The notes under the pieces: model-generated | The model's input: the letters and a program-made list of their open reading frames with translations, nothing else | Told to the model about the DNA's origin: nothing | Databases searched by the model: none | Shown here: positions 6,965-15,105 of the stretch, piece by piece | How the letters are laid out: each line of letters begins with the position of its first letter | Position numbering within the stretch: the first letter of the stretch is position 1 | NCBI GenBank assembly: GCA_947591115.1 | Contig: CANQCX010000022.1 | Span: 1-15,796 of the forward strand | Origin: an uncultured Lachnospiraceae bacterium | GTDB lineage: Bacteria > Bacillota > Clostridia > Lachnospirales > Lachnospiraceae | Direction: 5' to 3' | DNA: 15,796 nt | Translations under genes and position numbers: made by a program

Positions 6965-8794
6965 CTATCTAAGTCCTGCCTCGGTAAGAAAGCGGGACGG
7001 TTCAACCGGCTTTCCCCGAAAGCTGTCTACCGAACAAAGCGTCAGTCTGCTTTTGGCGCGCGTCATTCCGACATAAAGCAGACGGCGCTCTTCTTCGATA
7101 TCTTCTTCCAGAACCGCTTTTTTATATGGAAGAATGCCTTCGTTTACATCCAGCAGGTACACAAATTCAAATTCCAGTCCTTTTGCACTGTGCAGCGTTG
7201 CCAGCGTGACGGCGTCGGCGTTTTGGCTTTGCTTTTTTGCAGCCTGCTGCAGCTCTTTGGTATAGCTTCGGATATGGTTTTCCCATTCTCCGTAGCTTTT
7301 GTATCCTTTTGCCCCCGTCTGCAGTTCTTCGAGCGTATCGAAAAGCTCGTCTTCTTTGATTCCCCGATAATCGGCGTATTCTTTCAGAAAATCATCATAG
7401 CCGATCCCGTTTCGGATATAATTGACGGCGGCGTACGGACTCATTTTTTGCAGCTGGCGTATGTCGTATTCCAAGCGTTCCAGACGCTCGGCGATCCAGG
7501 GCTGTTCCCGATAAAACGATTCCCAGACGTCAAACGCCACTTCCGGTTCGGTCAGGGAATCCCGCCCGAGGTAGCGCTTCGGACGGTTCATAATCTGCAG
7601 AAAATCCGCACGTTTCCGGCTTCCCTGCGCAATTCGGATATAAGTAAAAATGTCTTTCGCGATCCAATGCTCATATAAATTGGGAACCCGCTCCCTCGTA
7701 TGAAACGGTATGTTGTACTCCGTCAACTGCTCGATCAGCAGTCCCGGCTGGGTATTCGTCCGAAAAAGTATGGCAAAATCCGAATACGCGCTGCCCTGCT
7801 TTCTTCCGTTTTCCAGTTCTTTTAAAATCCCCAGATTTTCCTCCCGCACGCCTGCAAAATGCAGATAGCGTACCGGATGCTCGGCTTTTTTTACGGAAGC
7901 GATTGTTTTGGGAAAACGCGTTTTGTTGTGGGAAATCAGCCTAAGAGCCGTCTGGGTAATGCAGCCGTCGGAGCGGTAATTGACATCCAAAAGCACCTGC
8001 GCGGCATCCGGATAAAGCTTCGGAAAATCCAGCATCAGCTCCGGTTTTGAGCCGCGAAAACGGTAGATCGACTGGTCGTCGTCGCCTACGATAAACAGAT
8101 GGCGATGCGGCTCCGCCATCATGCGGATAATGGCAAACTGGATCCGGTTAATGTCCTGAAATTCATCGATCAGTATATACTGATATTTTCTTTGCCATAA
8201 GGCAAGAATGTCCGGACGCTCCCGAAACAGCTCGTAGGTATACACTAACATATCGTCGAAATCAATCCGTCTGCTTTCCCGCAAACGCTTTTCATAGGCC
8301 GTATAAATGTCGCGGAACACCTTTTCTCCGCACTGTGCGGAATAAAAATGCTCCAGCGGGATCTGTTCATTTTTAATCCTTCCGATCTCTTCCAGCAGAC
8401 TGGCAATGCACTCCTGCTCATCTGTGACATCCAGCGGAAAATGTGAAAGGATGCCGCGCATGATCCGGTATTTTTCTTCTTCGGAAATGATATTTGCGCT
8501 TTCATAATGATATGCCATTTTCAGTATCAGAAAAAAGACGGCATGAAAGGTTCCGAACGTTACTTTGGTGTGTTCTTCGCCCATTAGCTGCAGGAAACGC
8601 TGTTTCATTTCCTGCGCTGCCGCTCTGGTAAAGGTAATGACCAGAATATGCGACGGTTCCACGCCATGTTCTCGGATCAGGTTTCGGGTACGCTGCGTAA
8701 TAACGGTCGTTTTTCCCGAACCCGGCCCCGCGAGAACAAGCATTGGACCGTCCTTATGCATAACGGCCGTATTTTGCGAATGATTATATTCCAT
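6965..8794 (-). CDS. UvrD/PcrA-like superfamily 1A DNA helicase
   Basis: This ATP-dependent 3'-5' DNA helicase has 609 residues. Motifs in order are: Walker A GPGSGKT (about 23-29), motif Ia VITFTRAAAQEM, motif II DEFQDIN (about 210), motif III VGDDDQSIYRFRGS (about 234-248), motif IV DVNYRSD, motif V TLHSAKGLEFEFVYL (about 531-546) and motif VI RRLLYVGMTRAKSRL (about 568-582). Its length is well below PcrA/UvrD (about 720-750); the C-terminal extension that binds RNA polymerase in PcrA is missing, so this is a short paralogue and not necessarily the housekeeping enzyme. I chose the ATG at 8794 because GAGG lies 5 nt upstream and it falls just after the gltX stop. A longer frame from 8938 would overlap gltX by 130 nt with non-helicase sequence. 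Confidence 0.9.
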   Translation of the reverse strand: MEYNHSQNTAVMHKDGPMLVLAGPGSGKTTVITQRTRNLIREHGVEPSHILVITFTRAAAQEMKQRFLQLMGEEHTKVTFGTFHAVFFLILKMAYHYESANIISEEEKYRIMRGILSHFPLDVTDEQECIASLLEEIGRIKNEQIPLEHFYSAQCGEKVFRDIYTAYEKRLRESRRIDFDDMLVYTYELFRERPDILALWQRKYQYILIDEFQDINRIQFAIIRMMAEPHRHLFIVGDDDQSIYRFRGSKPELMLDFPKLYPDAAQVLLDVNYRSDGCITQTALRLISHNKTRFPKTIASVKKAEHPVRYLHFAGVREENLGILKELENGRKQGSAYSDFAILFRTNTQPGLLIEQLTEYNIPFHTRERVPNLYEHWIAKDIFTYIRIAQGSRKRADFLQIMNRPKRYLGRDSLTEPEVAFDVWESFYREQPWIAERLERLEYDIRQLQKMSPYAAVNYIRNGIGYDDFLKEYADYRGIKEDELFDTLEELQTGAKGYKSYGEWENHIRSYTKELQQAAKKQSQNADAVTLATLHSAKGLEFEFVYLLDVNEGILPYKKAVLEEDIEEERRLLYVGMTRAKSRLTLCSVDSFRGKPVEPSRFLTEAGLR

Positions 8795-8808
8795 AAAAAC
8801 CTCAGATG

Positions 8809-10260
8809 CTATCGGGAAAGCAGCTCGATCCCTTTTTGGATGCGCCGCAAAGACTCCTCTTTTCCCAAAACTTCCATTAACTCGGTGGCTCCGCCCGGCG
8901 TCATCTGCTTTCCGGAAAGCGCTGTGCGCACCGGCCACATGACATATCCGTTTTTGCAGCCTTTTTTCTCAACATAACTGCAAAGTGCCGCATACAGCGC
9001 ATCGTTGCTGTAGTCCTCCTGCTGCTCTAAAATCGGAAGCAGCTCGGTCAGCACCTCAAGGGACGACTCCGCCGTTGTTTTCATTTTTTTATGCGTATAC
9101 ATTGCGGTATCGTATTGCGGCAGTTCTTCAAAAAAGTCAATATGCTCCCGTATATCCGTAAATACTTCGATCCTCGTCTGTACCATACGGGCGATCTTTT
9201 TTCGGTCATAATCCTTCGTAACGACTTCATTGATATACGGAAGCGCCATCTCATAAAACGCGTCAAAATCCATCGCTTTTATATATTCGCCATTCATCCA
9301 TTTCAGCTTGGTGTAATCAAACACTGCCGGCGATTTGCTCATATGGCGGTAATCGAATTTTTCGATCAGCTCCTCTAAGGACATGATCTCCTGATTATCC
9401 GCCGGACTCCATCCCAGCAAAGCTACGAAATTTACAATGGCTTCCGTTAAAAAGCCCTGTTCAATCAAATCCTCAAAGGAAGAATGTCCGCTGCGCTTCG
9501 AAAGCTTCTGATGATTTTCATCGGTAATCAGCGGACAATGCACATAAACCGGCACCTCCCAGCCAAACGCTTCATACAGGCGGTTGTATTTCGGAGAGGA
9601 GGACAGGTATTCATTTCCGCGCACCACATGCGTAATCCCCATCAGGTGGTCGTCTACTACGTTGGCAAAATTGTATGTCGGATAACCGTCCGATTTAATG
9701 AGGATCATATCGTCCAATTCCGCATTGTCTACCGTAATATCGCCGTAAATCTCATCCTCAAAGGTCGTCGTACCCTCCGTCGGGTTGTTCTGACGGATGA
9801 CATAGGGAACGCCGGCTTTGAGCTTTTCTTCTACTTCCTCTTTGGACAGCGACAGGCAGTGTTTGTCATAAACCGAAATTTCTTTGCCCGCAACGGTGCG
9901 TTTTAACCCTTCCAAACGCTCCTTGTCACAGAAACAGTAATATGCCTCGCCCTTTTCGATCAGCTGTTTTGCATAGGAAAGATAGATTCCCTTCTCCTGA
10001 CGTTCGCTCTGCACATACGGGCCGCAGCCTCCGTCCTTATCCGGTCCCTCGTCATGACAGAGTCCCGTCATCTCTAAGGTTCGGTAAATAATCTCTACCG
10101 CTCCCTCGACATAACGCTCCTGATCGGTATCTTCGATCCGGAGAATAAAATCTCCTCCTTCATGCTTGGCCAAAAGATATGCATACAATGCCGTCCTCAA
10201 ATTGCCGACATGCATCCTTCCGGTTGGACTTGGTGCAAATCTGGTTCGAATTTTACTCAT
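8809..10260 (-). CDS. gltX: Glutamyl-tRNA synthetase
   Basis: This class I aminoacyl-tRNA synthetase charges tRNA-Glu with glutamate in the cytoplasm, and in many Firmicutes also misacylates tRNA-Gln for later amidation. The length of 483 residues is typical. RFAPSPTGRMHVGN (about 7-20) contains the HIGH-type motif; LRIEDTD (about 40-46) and KLSKRSG (about 250-256), the KMSKS equivalent, are present. An anticodon-binding helical domain fills the C-terminus. The ATG at 10260 lies inside the last codons of the chemoreceptor gene (8-nt overlap), and its AAGGAG is also within that gene. The helicase begins 14 nt after its stop. Its place behind a chemoreceptor gene is unusual. There is no T-box-sized leader directly upstream, so expression depends on the mcp promoter or one inside mcp. 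Confidence 0.97.
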   Translation of the reverse strand: MSKIRTRFAPSPTGRMHVGNLRTALYAYLLAKHEGGDFILRIEDTDQERYVEGAVEIIYRTLEMTGLCHDEGPDKDGGCGPYVQSERQEKGIYLSYAKQLIEKGEAYYCFCDKERLEGLKRTVAGKEISVYDKHCLSLSKEEVEEKLKAGVPYVIRQNNPTEGTTTFEDEIYGDITVDNAELDDMILIKSDGYPTYNFANVVDDHLMGITHVVRGNEYLSSSPKYNRLYEAFGWEVPVYVHCPLITDENHQKLSKRSGHSSFEDLIEQGFLTEAIVNFVALLGWSPADNQEIMSLEELIEKFDYRHMSKSPAVFDYTKLKWMNGEYIKAMDFDAFYEMALPYINEVVTKDYDRKKIARMVQTRIEVFTDIREHIDFFEELPQYDTAMYTHKKMKTTAESSLEVLTELLPILEQQEDYSNDALYAALCSYVEKKGCKNGYVMWPVRTALSGKQMTPGGATELMEVLGKEESLRRIQKGIELLSR

Positions 10261-12253
10261 AATGGTCTCCTTTATCTATTTCTTTTGACCGGCGCAGCAT
10301 AAATGCGCTGATCAGCCTTGTCAGCATATTCGCCTGCTCGGATAATTCCCGACTGGTGCCCGCGCTTTCCTGCGCGGCGGCAGAATTTGACTGCACTACG
10401 CTGGAAATCTGTTCCACTGCTGCGTTGACCTGTTCAATCGCGCCCATCTGCCGTTCGACGGCGGTTGCAACCGAATCCATCTGCCTTGCCGCCTGATCCG
10501 AAAGATCTACAACCGCAGTTACCGACGCGGTTACCTCCTCTACGATACGGCTTCCGCTTTCTACGGCTTTGATGGAGCTTTGGATCAATTCTCTGGTCGC
10601 TTTTGCCGCCTGATCGGATTTTGCCGCAAGCTCCCTTACTTCTCCTGCCACAACCGCAAAACCTTTTCCGGATTCTCCCGCCCGAGCGGCTTCTACGGAA
10701 GCGTTTAACGCCAGAATATTGGTCTGGAACGCAATATTTTCAATCGTGCCAATGATATAGGCAATTTCATTGGAGGAGGACGTGATCAGATCCATCGCCT
10801 CATTTAAGCTTTCAATATGCTGACTGCTTTCCTGCAGCTTTGTTTCCGCATTGTTTACCGCATCCTTCGTCTGCTCCGAAAGCTGCGCCGTCTGCTCTGC
10901 ATCCGTTTCCATGTCCCTGATCGTAACGGACAACTGCTCAACGGCGCTGGACTGCTCGATCGCGCCGCTGGATAATTCTTCGCTGGCAGATGCAACCTTT
11001 CTGGAATCCGCAGAGACATATTCCGCCGCCTCCGTAATTCCCTCCATCGTAAGATTTAACTTTTGATTGATCGTTTCCAGAAATTTCTGCAGATTTGAGA
11101 AATCGCCCGGATAGTGGCTGCTCACAACCTTCTGCGTCAAATCGCCGTTTGCAATGCCGCCAAGCACCCGTCCCATATCTTCTACGATCCTGCGGAAATT
11201 CTCTACAAGCTGTTTGGTGGAATCCGCTAATACGCGCACCTCGTCACGTCCGCGAACGCTTGGCACCTCGCTTTTTAAATCGCCCTCAGAGAGAGCCTGC
11301 AGGCGTTTGGCGCATCTGACCACCGGCTTGGAAATCGAACGGCTGATTACAGCGGAAAGTACGATGACAAGAATGCCAATTACGATTGAAACCGCAATCT
11401 GCCGATTGCATCCCACGTAAGCCGAATGCATAAACTCGTCTTTATCCAGCGTTACGCCGATGCTCCATCCGTCCGTTCCCGGAATCGGCGTATAAACCTG
11501 AACATTATGGCTGTCGTCTTCTTCGTAATAGTATTCTGCAATACCGCTTTCTCCCGCGATCATTTTTTCCTCGATCGCAGCTACGGTCTGCAGATCCCGA
11601 TCCTCGGGATTTTCCTTAGCTTCCCGAATTGCATTTTCCTGATCCAGCAAAAGCAGATCGTCTACATAGGCAATGGTTGTCCCTTCTTTATCCAGTATGT
11701 AGGCTTCGCCGTTTTCTCCGATATTCACGCCCTCCACAATGGATTGCAGCAGGTAGGTGTCGCACTGGAAATACGCCACGCCGGTTACGGCTCCGTTCTT
11801 TTTTACCGGAGCGGCAACAACCATGTAAGAATCGTTTTCTTCTATATAAGGAGTGGACATATAGGTTTCGCCGTTTAACGCCCTTTGAAAAAATTCCGTA
11901 CCGGAAATGTCGGCAGCATGATAGGCGTCATAACCGTTCATATCGGAAAGTCCCGCAAAGCGCATGGAATAGGTATCGACTTTTTCCTGAAGAAACGCCT
12001 GTTTTTGCTCCCATGTCAGCGCATCATCCGTCAATGCCGGATTCGAGGCGATTTCCGTAATGGTCAGCGTATAGGTGGAAATTGCGTTCTGCGCCGATTC
12101 CGCTGCCAGCTCCGTCGTCTCAACCAATAATTTTTCAATTGCCGACATCGTTGAAGACTGAGTGGTTACAATGCTCTGCACACTGCTGATCAACGAAACC
12201 CCAAGTGTTGCAAAGATTACCAGCAGCATTATTTTCGTCTGAATTTTATGCAT
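10253..12253 (-). CDS. Methyl-accepting chemotaxis protein with dCache sensor
   Basis: This is a 666-residue transmembrane chemoreceptor signalling through CheW/CheA. TM1 lies near 7-27. The extracellular dCache-type ligand domain covers about 35-280, with the recognisable YMVVAAPVKKNGAVTGVAYF and a GENGEAYILDKEGTTIAYV strand. TM2 covers about 284-304, then HAMP (about 305-360) with SRSISKPVVRCAKRLQALSEGDL. A signalling coiled coil fills about 380-650, with the conserved hairpin tip IAFQTNILALNASVEAARAG followed by GKGFAVVAGEVRELA (about 500-540). There is no C-terminal CheR-tethering pentapeptide; the protein ends HYE. The ligand is unknown; dCache domains often bind amino acids or organic acids. 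AAGGA sits about 6 nt before the ATG. The stop overlaps the gltX start (ATGAGTAA), suggesting translational coupling. Confidence 0.95.
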   Translation of the reverse strand: MHKIQTKIMLLVIFATLGVSLISSVQSIVTTQSSTMSAIEKLLVETTELAAESAQNAISTYTLTITEIASNPALTDDALTWEQKQAFLQEKVDTYSMRFAGLSDMNGYDAYHAADISGTEFFQRALNGETYMSTPYIEENDSYMVVAAPVKKNGAVTGVAYFQCDTYLLQSIVEGVNIGENGEAYILDKEGTTIAYVDDLLLLDQENAIREAKENPEDRDLQTVAAIEEKMIAGESGIAEYYYEEDDSHNVQVYTPIPGTDGWSIGVTLDKDEFMHSAYVGCNRQIAVSIVIGILVIVLSAVISRSISKPVVRCAKRLQALSEGDLKSEVPSVRGRDEVRVLADSTKQLVENFRRIVEDMGRVLGGIANGDLTQKVVSSHYPGDFSNLQKFLETINQKLNLTMEGITEAAEYVSADSRKVASASEELSSGAIEQSSAVEQLSVTIRDMETDAEQTAQLSEQTKDAVNNAETKLQESSQHIESLNEAMDLITSSSNEIAYIIGTIENIAFQTNILALNASVEAARAGESGKGFAVVAGEVRELAAKSDQAAKATRELIQSSIKAVESGSRIVEEVTASVTAVVDLSDQAARQMDSVATAVERQMGAIEQVNAAVEQISSVVQSNSAAAQESAGTSRELSEQANMLTRLISAFMLRRSKEIDKGDHYE

Positions 12254-12309
12254 AACTTCCTTCTACTCTCTTTCGTTCCTTCCAAATGTTTCTTTGTTTT
12301 ACATGTTCT

Positions 12310-12338
12310 GTTATAGCATATCTCCATCAAAAAGTAAA
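12310..12338 (-). promoter_or_regulatory. Putative sigma-A promoter for mcp-gltX-helicase
   Basis: On the minus strand TTTACT (plus 12333-12338) is separated by 17 nt from TATAAC (plus 12310-12315), with four of six and five of six consensus matches. It lies about 57 nt upstream of the mcp ATG. No flagellar SigD element was recognised. Confidence 0.5.
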
Positions 12339-12342
12339 TTGC

Positions 12343-12377
12343 GAAAATCCCGGAGCAAACTGCCCCGGGAAATTTTC
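12343..12377 (-). terminator. Terminator-like hairpin after cotJC
   Basis: TCCCGG (12348-12353) pairs with CCGGGA (12365-12370). The loop side can extend by GC/GC across a single mismatch, and outer AAAA/TTTT can pair past a small bulge. Read leftward, the stem is followed by ATTTTC and further T-rich DNA. It lies 38 nt past the cotJC stop and before the mcp promoter. Because both flanks are A/T-rich it might act both ways. Confidence 0.6.
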
Positions 12378-12414
12378 TTTACGGTTTTTATCTATATTTA
12401 GTAACGGTTCTTGG

Positions 12415-12867
12415 CTAATTTCGGGCGCATCCGTTATCAAAGGACGGATTAAACGCATAGAAGTTTTTGGAGTCCAAATCTTCCTGTACAAGACGGAGCG
12501 CTTCGCCGAAACGCTGAAAGTGTACGATTTCCCTCTCTCGCAGGAACCGGATCGGATCACAGACTTCCTGATCTTTGACCAGACGCAGGATATTGTCATA
12601 GGTCGTGCGCGCTTTCTGTTCTGCCGCCATATCTTCAAATAAGTCCGTAACCGGATCGCCGCAGGACTGGAATTCCGATGCCGAGAACGGATAGCCGCCT
12701 GCCGACTGCGGCCAGATTCCGGCGGTATGGTCGATATAATACGGTGCAAAACCAGCCGCTTCCAGTTCTTTCGCACTTAACCCCTTAGTAAGCTGGCGGA
12801 CAATGGTTGCAACGATTTCCAAATGCGCCAATTCTTCCGTTCCGATGTCGGTATCGAAATTGTACAT
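12415..12867 (-). pseudogene. cotJC: Spore coat CotJC / manganese catalase, 5' end lost to an insertion
   Basis: This is the C-terminal part of a CotJC-type manganese catalase (full family length about 190-220 residues). The remaining frame is 150 residues. True similarity begins at TDIGTEELAHLEIV (residues 6-19); the first five codons, MYNFD, are not family sequence. Retained metal ligands by family analogy are E12 and H15 (EELAH), E83 (AAEQKAR) and H116 (REREIVH). The first-helix Glu, in the lost N-terminal 60-70 residues, is missing. There is no Shine-Dalgarno before the ATG at 12867 and a TAG sits directly upstream in frame, so the fragment is probably not translated alone. DNA composition changes sharply at about 12853. 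The rest of the gene, and perhaps cotJB and cotJA, should lie beyond the right edge. CotJC normally sits in the spore coat and is made in the mother cell. Confidence 0.85.
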
Positions 12868-12880
12868 CTAAAAAGTATCG
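12851..12880. repeat. Short direct repeat at the insertion junction
   Basis: GTATCG occurs at 12851-12856, overlapping the last cotJC-like codon, and again at 12875-12880, with TGTACA (12861-12866) between. It might belong to an attachment site for a site-specific recombinase, but six bases can recur by chance. Confidence 0.25.
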
Positions 12881-13013
12881 TAAAATGGGCACATCACCAA
12901 ATCTTTTATTATATATGTAGTTATAATTGGTTCAATAAGTAAAAATCTGATAAGAAAAATTTTTATAAAAAAGACAAAGTTCCTATCAGGATATAAAATT
13001 ATCGATAAACATT

Positions 13014-13535
13014 TTATTTCATAACTTTCCTTAAATTTCTAGATGGTCCCCCAACGTATACACTTTTTGCGATTTCGTATAAATCATTTGTATTAGAATC
13101 GAGGATATTGGTTGCATCAATATGCACTCTTACAGTAGATTGATTATTTTCAGCTCCATAAAATTTGTCTGGGTTTGCTATAAAATAATCTTGAATAGGC
13201 AAATAATATACAGTCTCATTGATAATATCCACAAGAAAAAGAACAAATGCAATAGAACTGCCCAATCCATAATTTATGGTTTTGACATCTAAATCAAATG
13301 TTACATCTCCACATTTCAAAAAATCTATAGATGTGCGCCCCTTAATCTGTCCCTCAATCTTTTTATTAGTAAATTCCTCGTTTTCTACTAGCTCGATTAC
13401 AATATCAGTGCCGTGGTCTGTTCCTGTTTGTTCATGCCATTCCCACTTTTCAGAATTTAATTTGTAGGCAACAATACTCCTTGCTCTAGTGCTTACAGAT
13501 CGTGCCGTGCAATCTTTGGGTAGCTTTCCACTCAT
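13014..13535 (-). CDS. DUF4365 protein, PD-(D/E)XK nuclease-like
   Basis: This 173-residue protein resembles DUF4365, which is thought to have a restriction-endonuclease-like fold. The family opening ARSVSTRARSIVAYKL (about 11-26) is followed by the core pattern: TDHGTDIVIEL (D44, E48) and IEGQIKGR (Q63, K65), a D...QxK arrangement in place of ExK. A second half (about 75-170) has alternating beta strands and no known motif. I chose the ATG at 13535 because AAAGGTG lies 6-7 nt upstream; the earlier GTG (13544) falls inside that ribosome binding site. It follows the membrane protein gene by 55 nt with no terminator, so it is probably in the same operon. DUF4365 genes are often found in mobile and defence regions; its function here is unknown. 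Confidence 0.75.
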   Translation of the reverse strand: MSGKLPKDCTARSVSTRARSIVAYKLNSEKWEWHEQTGTDHGTDIVIELVENEEFTNKKIEGQIKGRTSIDFLKCGDVTFDLDVKTINYGLGSSIAFVLFLVDIINETVYYLPIQDYFIANPDKFYGAENNQSTVRVHIDATNILDSNTNDLYEIAKSVYVGGPSRNLRKVMK

Positions 13536-13590
13536 TAGTATCACCTTTAACTATTAATAAACATAGTACATATTAAATGAACCGATTCCT

Positions 13591-14892
13591 TTAGCATTCA
13601 ATTATCCACAGACTTACCGGACTGACTTTGCATTCAAACGCATCATCTGGCTTAACTGTCATATAATCATCAACTATACATAACACGGATATTTTTCTGG
13701 CGTATTCAAATCCCACCTCTTCCAAATTTGTATTATCGAATCCGGGTGCTGAGTAATATCCGCAACCAATAATATTACCAGATGAATTTATTACATCAAT
13801 TTTTAATGAACCATCAAGTACTGCTTTAGAACCCAACAGTTCAATGTTTTGGGTTAATTCTACTTCGCCTTTTACTTCGATATTTTTACTATCAAGAACC
13901 TTGATTGACCATTGCGAAAATTTTAATAATTTGAACTTTTCATATGTATTTGATTCATCATAAAGCTTTTCGTTCACACGGTCTATTTGGAATTTTTCTT
14001 CTAGCATTGCTGGAGAAAGGTTGGTCATTGTAGCATTTAAATCAATTAATTGTTCTTGTGCCTGCTGTCTAATTTTTGCTGCCTGTACTTCTGCTTCTGC
14101 ATTTTTTCTTTGAATTTCCATAGCCGTTGCTGCCCCAGCAGCTCCCCCGGCAAGACCACTAGCAAGACCACCTGCAATTGCCCAATCCTGTTTTTTTGCC
14201 TGATATCTTGTATTATGTAATACTGTTTTTTCTAAAGATTTACCTAATTCCATAGCCTTGATTCCATACATATAATCGGTTTCAAGCTTTGATACATATT
14301 TTTTCTTTCCCTTAATATGGGCTTTTTCTTTTGCATCATCAAATTTCTTTTGCTCTTGTTCTCTTTTATCTGCAAGTCGTTTTTTCTGATCATCCAATTC
14401 TTTTGTTTCTACTAACTTCTTTCCCTCTATGTAATATTTTTTTGCCTTTGATAAATCTGAAACACCAAACGTACCTGCTATTATTTTCAGCGCATTTTGA
14501 TCTTCAACAGTTTCAAATGATGACAATCCTTTTTGTCGGCATTTTTTGAATATAGAAATTGATATTTGTTTATTTTTTGCTTCTGCAATTTCTTTATTAG
14601 CACGTACAGTATTTTCATAGTCTTTTTTTGCTTGCATTTTTATCTTTACCTTCGTATATATGACTGAACCAATTATACATACAATAGTTATAATCAGTAG
14701 TATCCATCCAAACATGACTACTTCTGGATTACCATCTGGAAAATCTCTAGATCTACTTGAACCTATTCCAATACACATTCCTGATCCTGTTAAAAGTATG
14801 CCAATACCAAATATCTTCCAAAATTTTGCGGCTCCACCCATGACGCAAACAATCATTCCTATTATGAATAAAAATAATCCAAACCCCATCAT
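13591..14892 (-). CDS. Unrecognised membrane protein with coiled coil and glycine-rich segment
   Basis: I do not recognise this 433-residue protein. It starts with three hydrophobic helices (about 3-22, 27-45 and 58-80), which anchor it in the membrane. A Lys/Glu-rich region (about 85-230) contains a likely coiled coil around KKRLADKREQEQKKFDDAKE. Next comes a small-residue hydrophobic stretch, WAIAGGLASGLAGGAAGAAT (about 238-257), resembling a glycine-zipper membrane segment. After a second short coiled coil, a C-terminal part (about 320-433) looks like a beta-rich soluble domain ending PVSLWIIEC. A strong GGAGG lies 9 nt before the first of two adjacent ATGs, served by a good extended -10 promoter. 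The DUF4365 gene follows in the same direction. The pairing of a membrane protein with a nuclease-like protein could be a defence or exclusion module, but this is speculation. Confidence 0.7.
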   Translation of the reverse strand: MMGFGLFLFIIGMIVCVMGGAAKFWKIFGIGILLTGSGMCIGIGSSRSRDFPDGNPEVVMFGWILLIITIVCIIGSVIYTKVKIKMQAKKDYENTVRANKEIAEAKNKQISISIFKKCRQKGLSSFETVEDQNALKIIAGTFGVSDLSKAKKYYIEGKKLVETKELDDQKKRLADKREQEQKKFDDAKEKAHIKGKKKYVSKLETDYMYGIKAMELGKSLEKTVLHNTRYQAKKQDWAIAGGLASGLAGGAAGAATAMEIQRKNAEAEVQAAKIRQQAQEQLIDLNATMTNLSPAMLEEKFQIDRVNEKLYDESNTYEKFKLLKFSQWSIKVLDSKNIEVKGEVELTQNIELLGSKAVLDGSLKIDVINSSGNIIGCGYYSAPGFDNTNLEEVGFEYARKISVLCIVDDYMTVKPDDAFECKVSPVSLWIIEC

Positions 14893-14922
14893 GCTTCAAA
14901 TCCTCCTTTGCAATTGAACCTA

Positions 14923-14951
14923 ATTATAACAATATATCCTATTTTATTCAA
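14923..14951 (-). promoter_or_regulatory. Extended -10 promoter of the membrane protein-DUF4365 operon
   Basis: On the minus strand TTGAAT (plus 14946-14951), a 17-nt spacer and a perfect TATAAT (plus 14923-14928) preceded by TGT make a strong extended -10 sigma-A promoter. The leader before the ATG is about 25 nt and contains AAAGGAGG. Confidence 0.75.
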
Positions 14952-15057
14952 TTAGAATCTGCAATTTAATTTCCTGTCCTGTTCGTGCTCAGCAGCAGTT
15001 TTTATTTGCGTTGACCTATAAAAAGTACGAGAGCGGTAACAAAAAGGAATTTATTGC

Positions 15058-15092
15058 AAGGGATATACTGTCATCAAAGCATTATATCCCTT
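15058..15092. repeat. Perfect 10-bp inverted repeat after the XRE regulator
   Basis: AAGGGATATA and TATATCCCTT flank a 15-nt loop. The repeat begins 14 nt past the regulator's stop codon. Read leftward the stem is followed by GCAATAAATTCC and only then TTTTT, so it is an imperfect terminator candidate. It might instead be a protein-binding site in the 213-nt gap between 14893 and 15105. Confidence 0.55.
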
Positions 15093-15105
15093 CCTATATT
15101 AAGAA

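Noticed and set aside
8795..8938. Longer start for the helicase, adding 48 residues
   Set aside because: The extension overlaps gltX and is not helicase-like; the ATG at 8794 has a ribosome binding site and directly precedes the Walker A region.
12868..13013. cotJC 5' end present in another frame (simple frameshift)
   Set aside because: No catalase-like N-terminal sequence is readable on the minus strand here; the DNA is AT-rich and full of stops.
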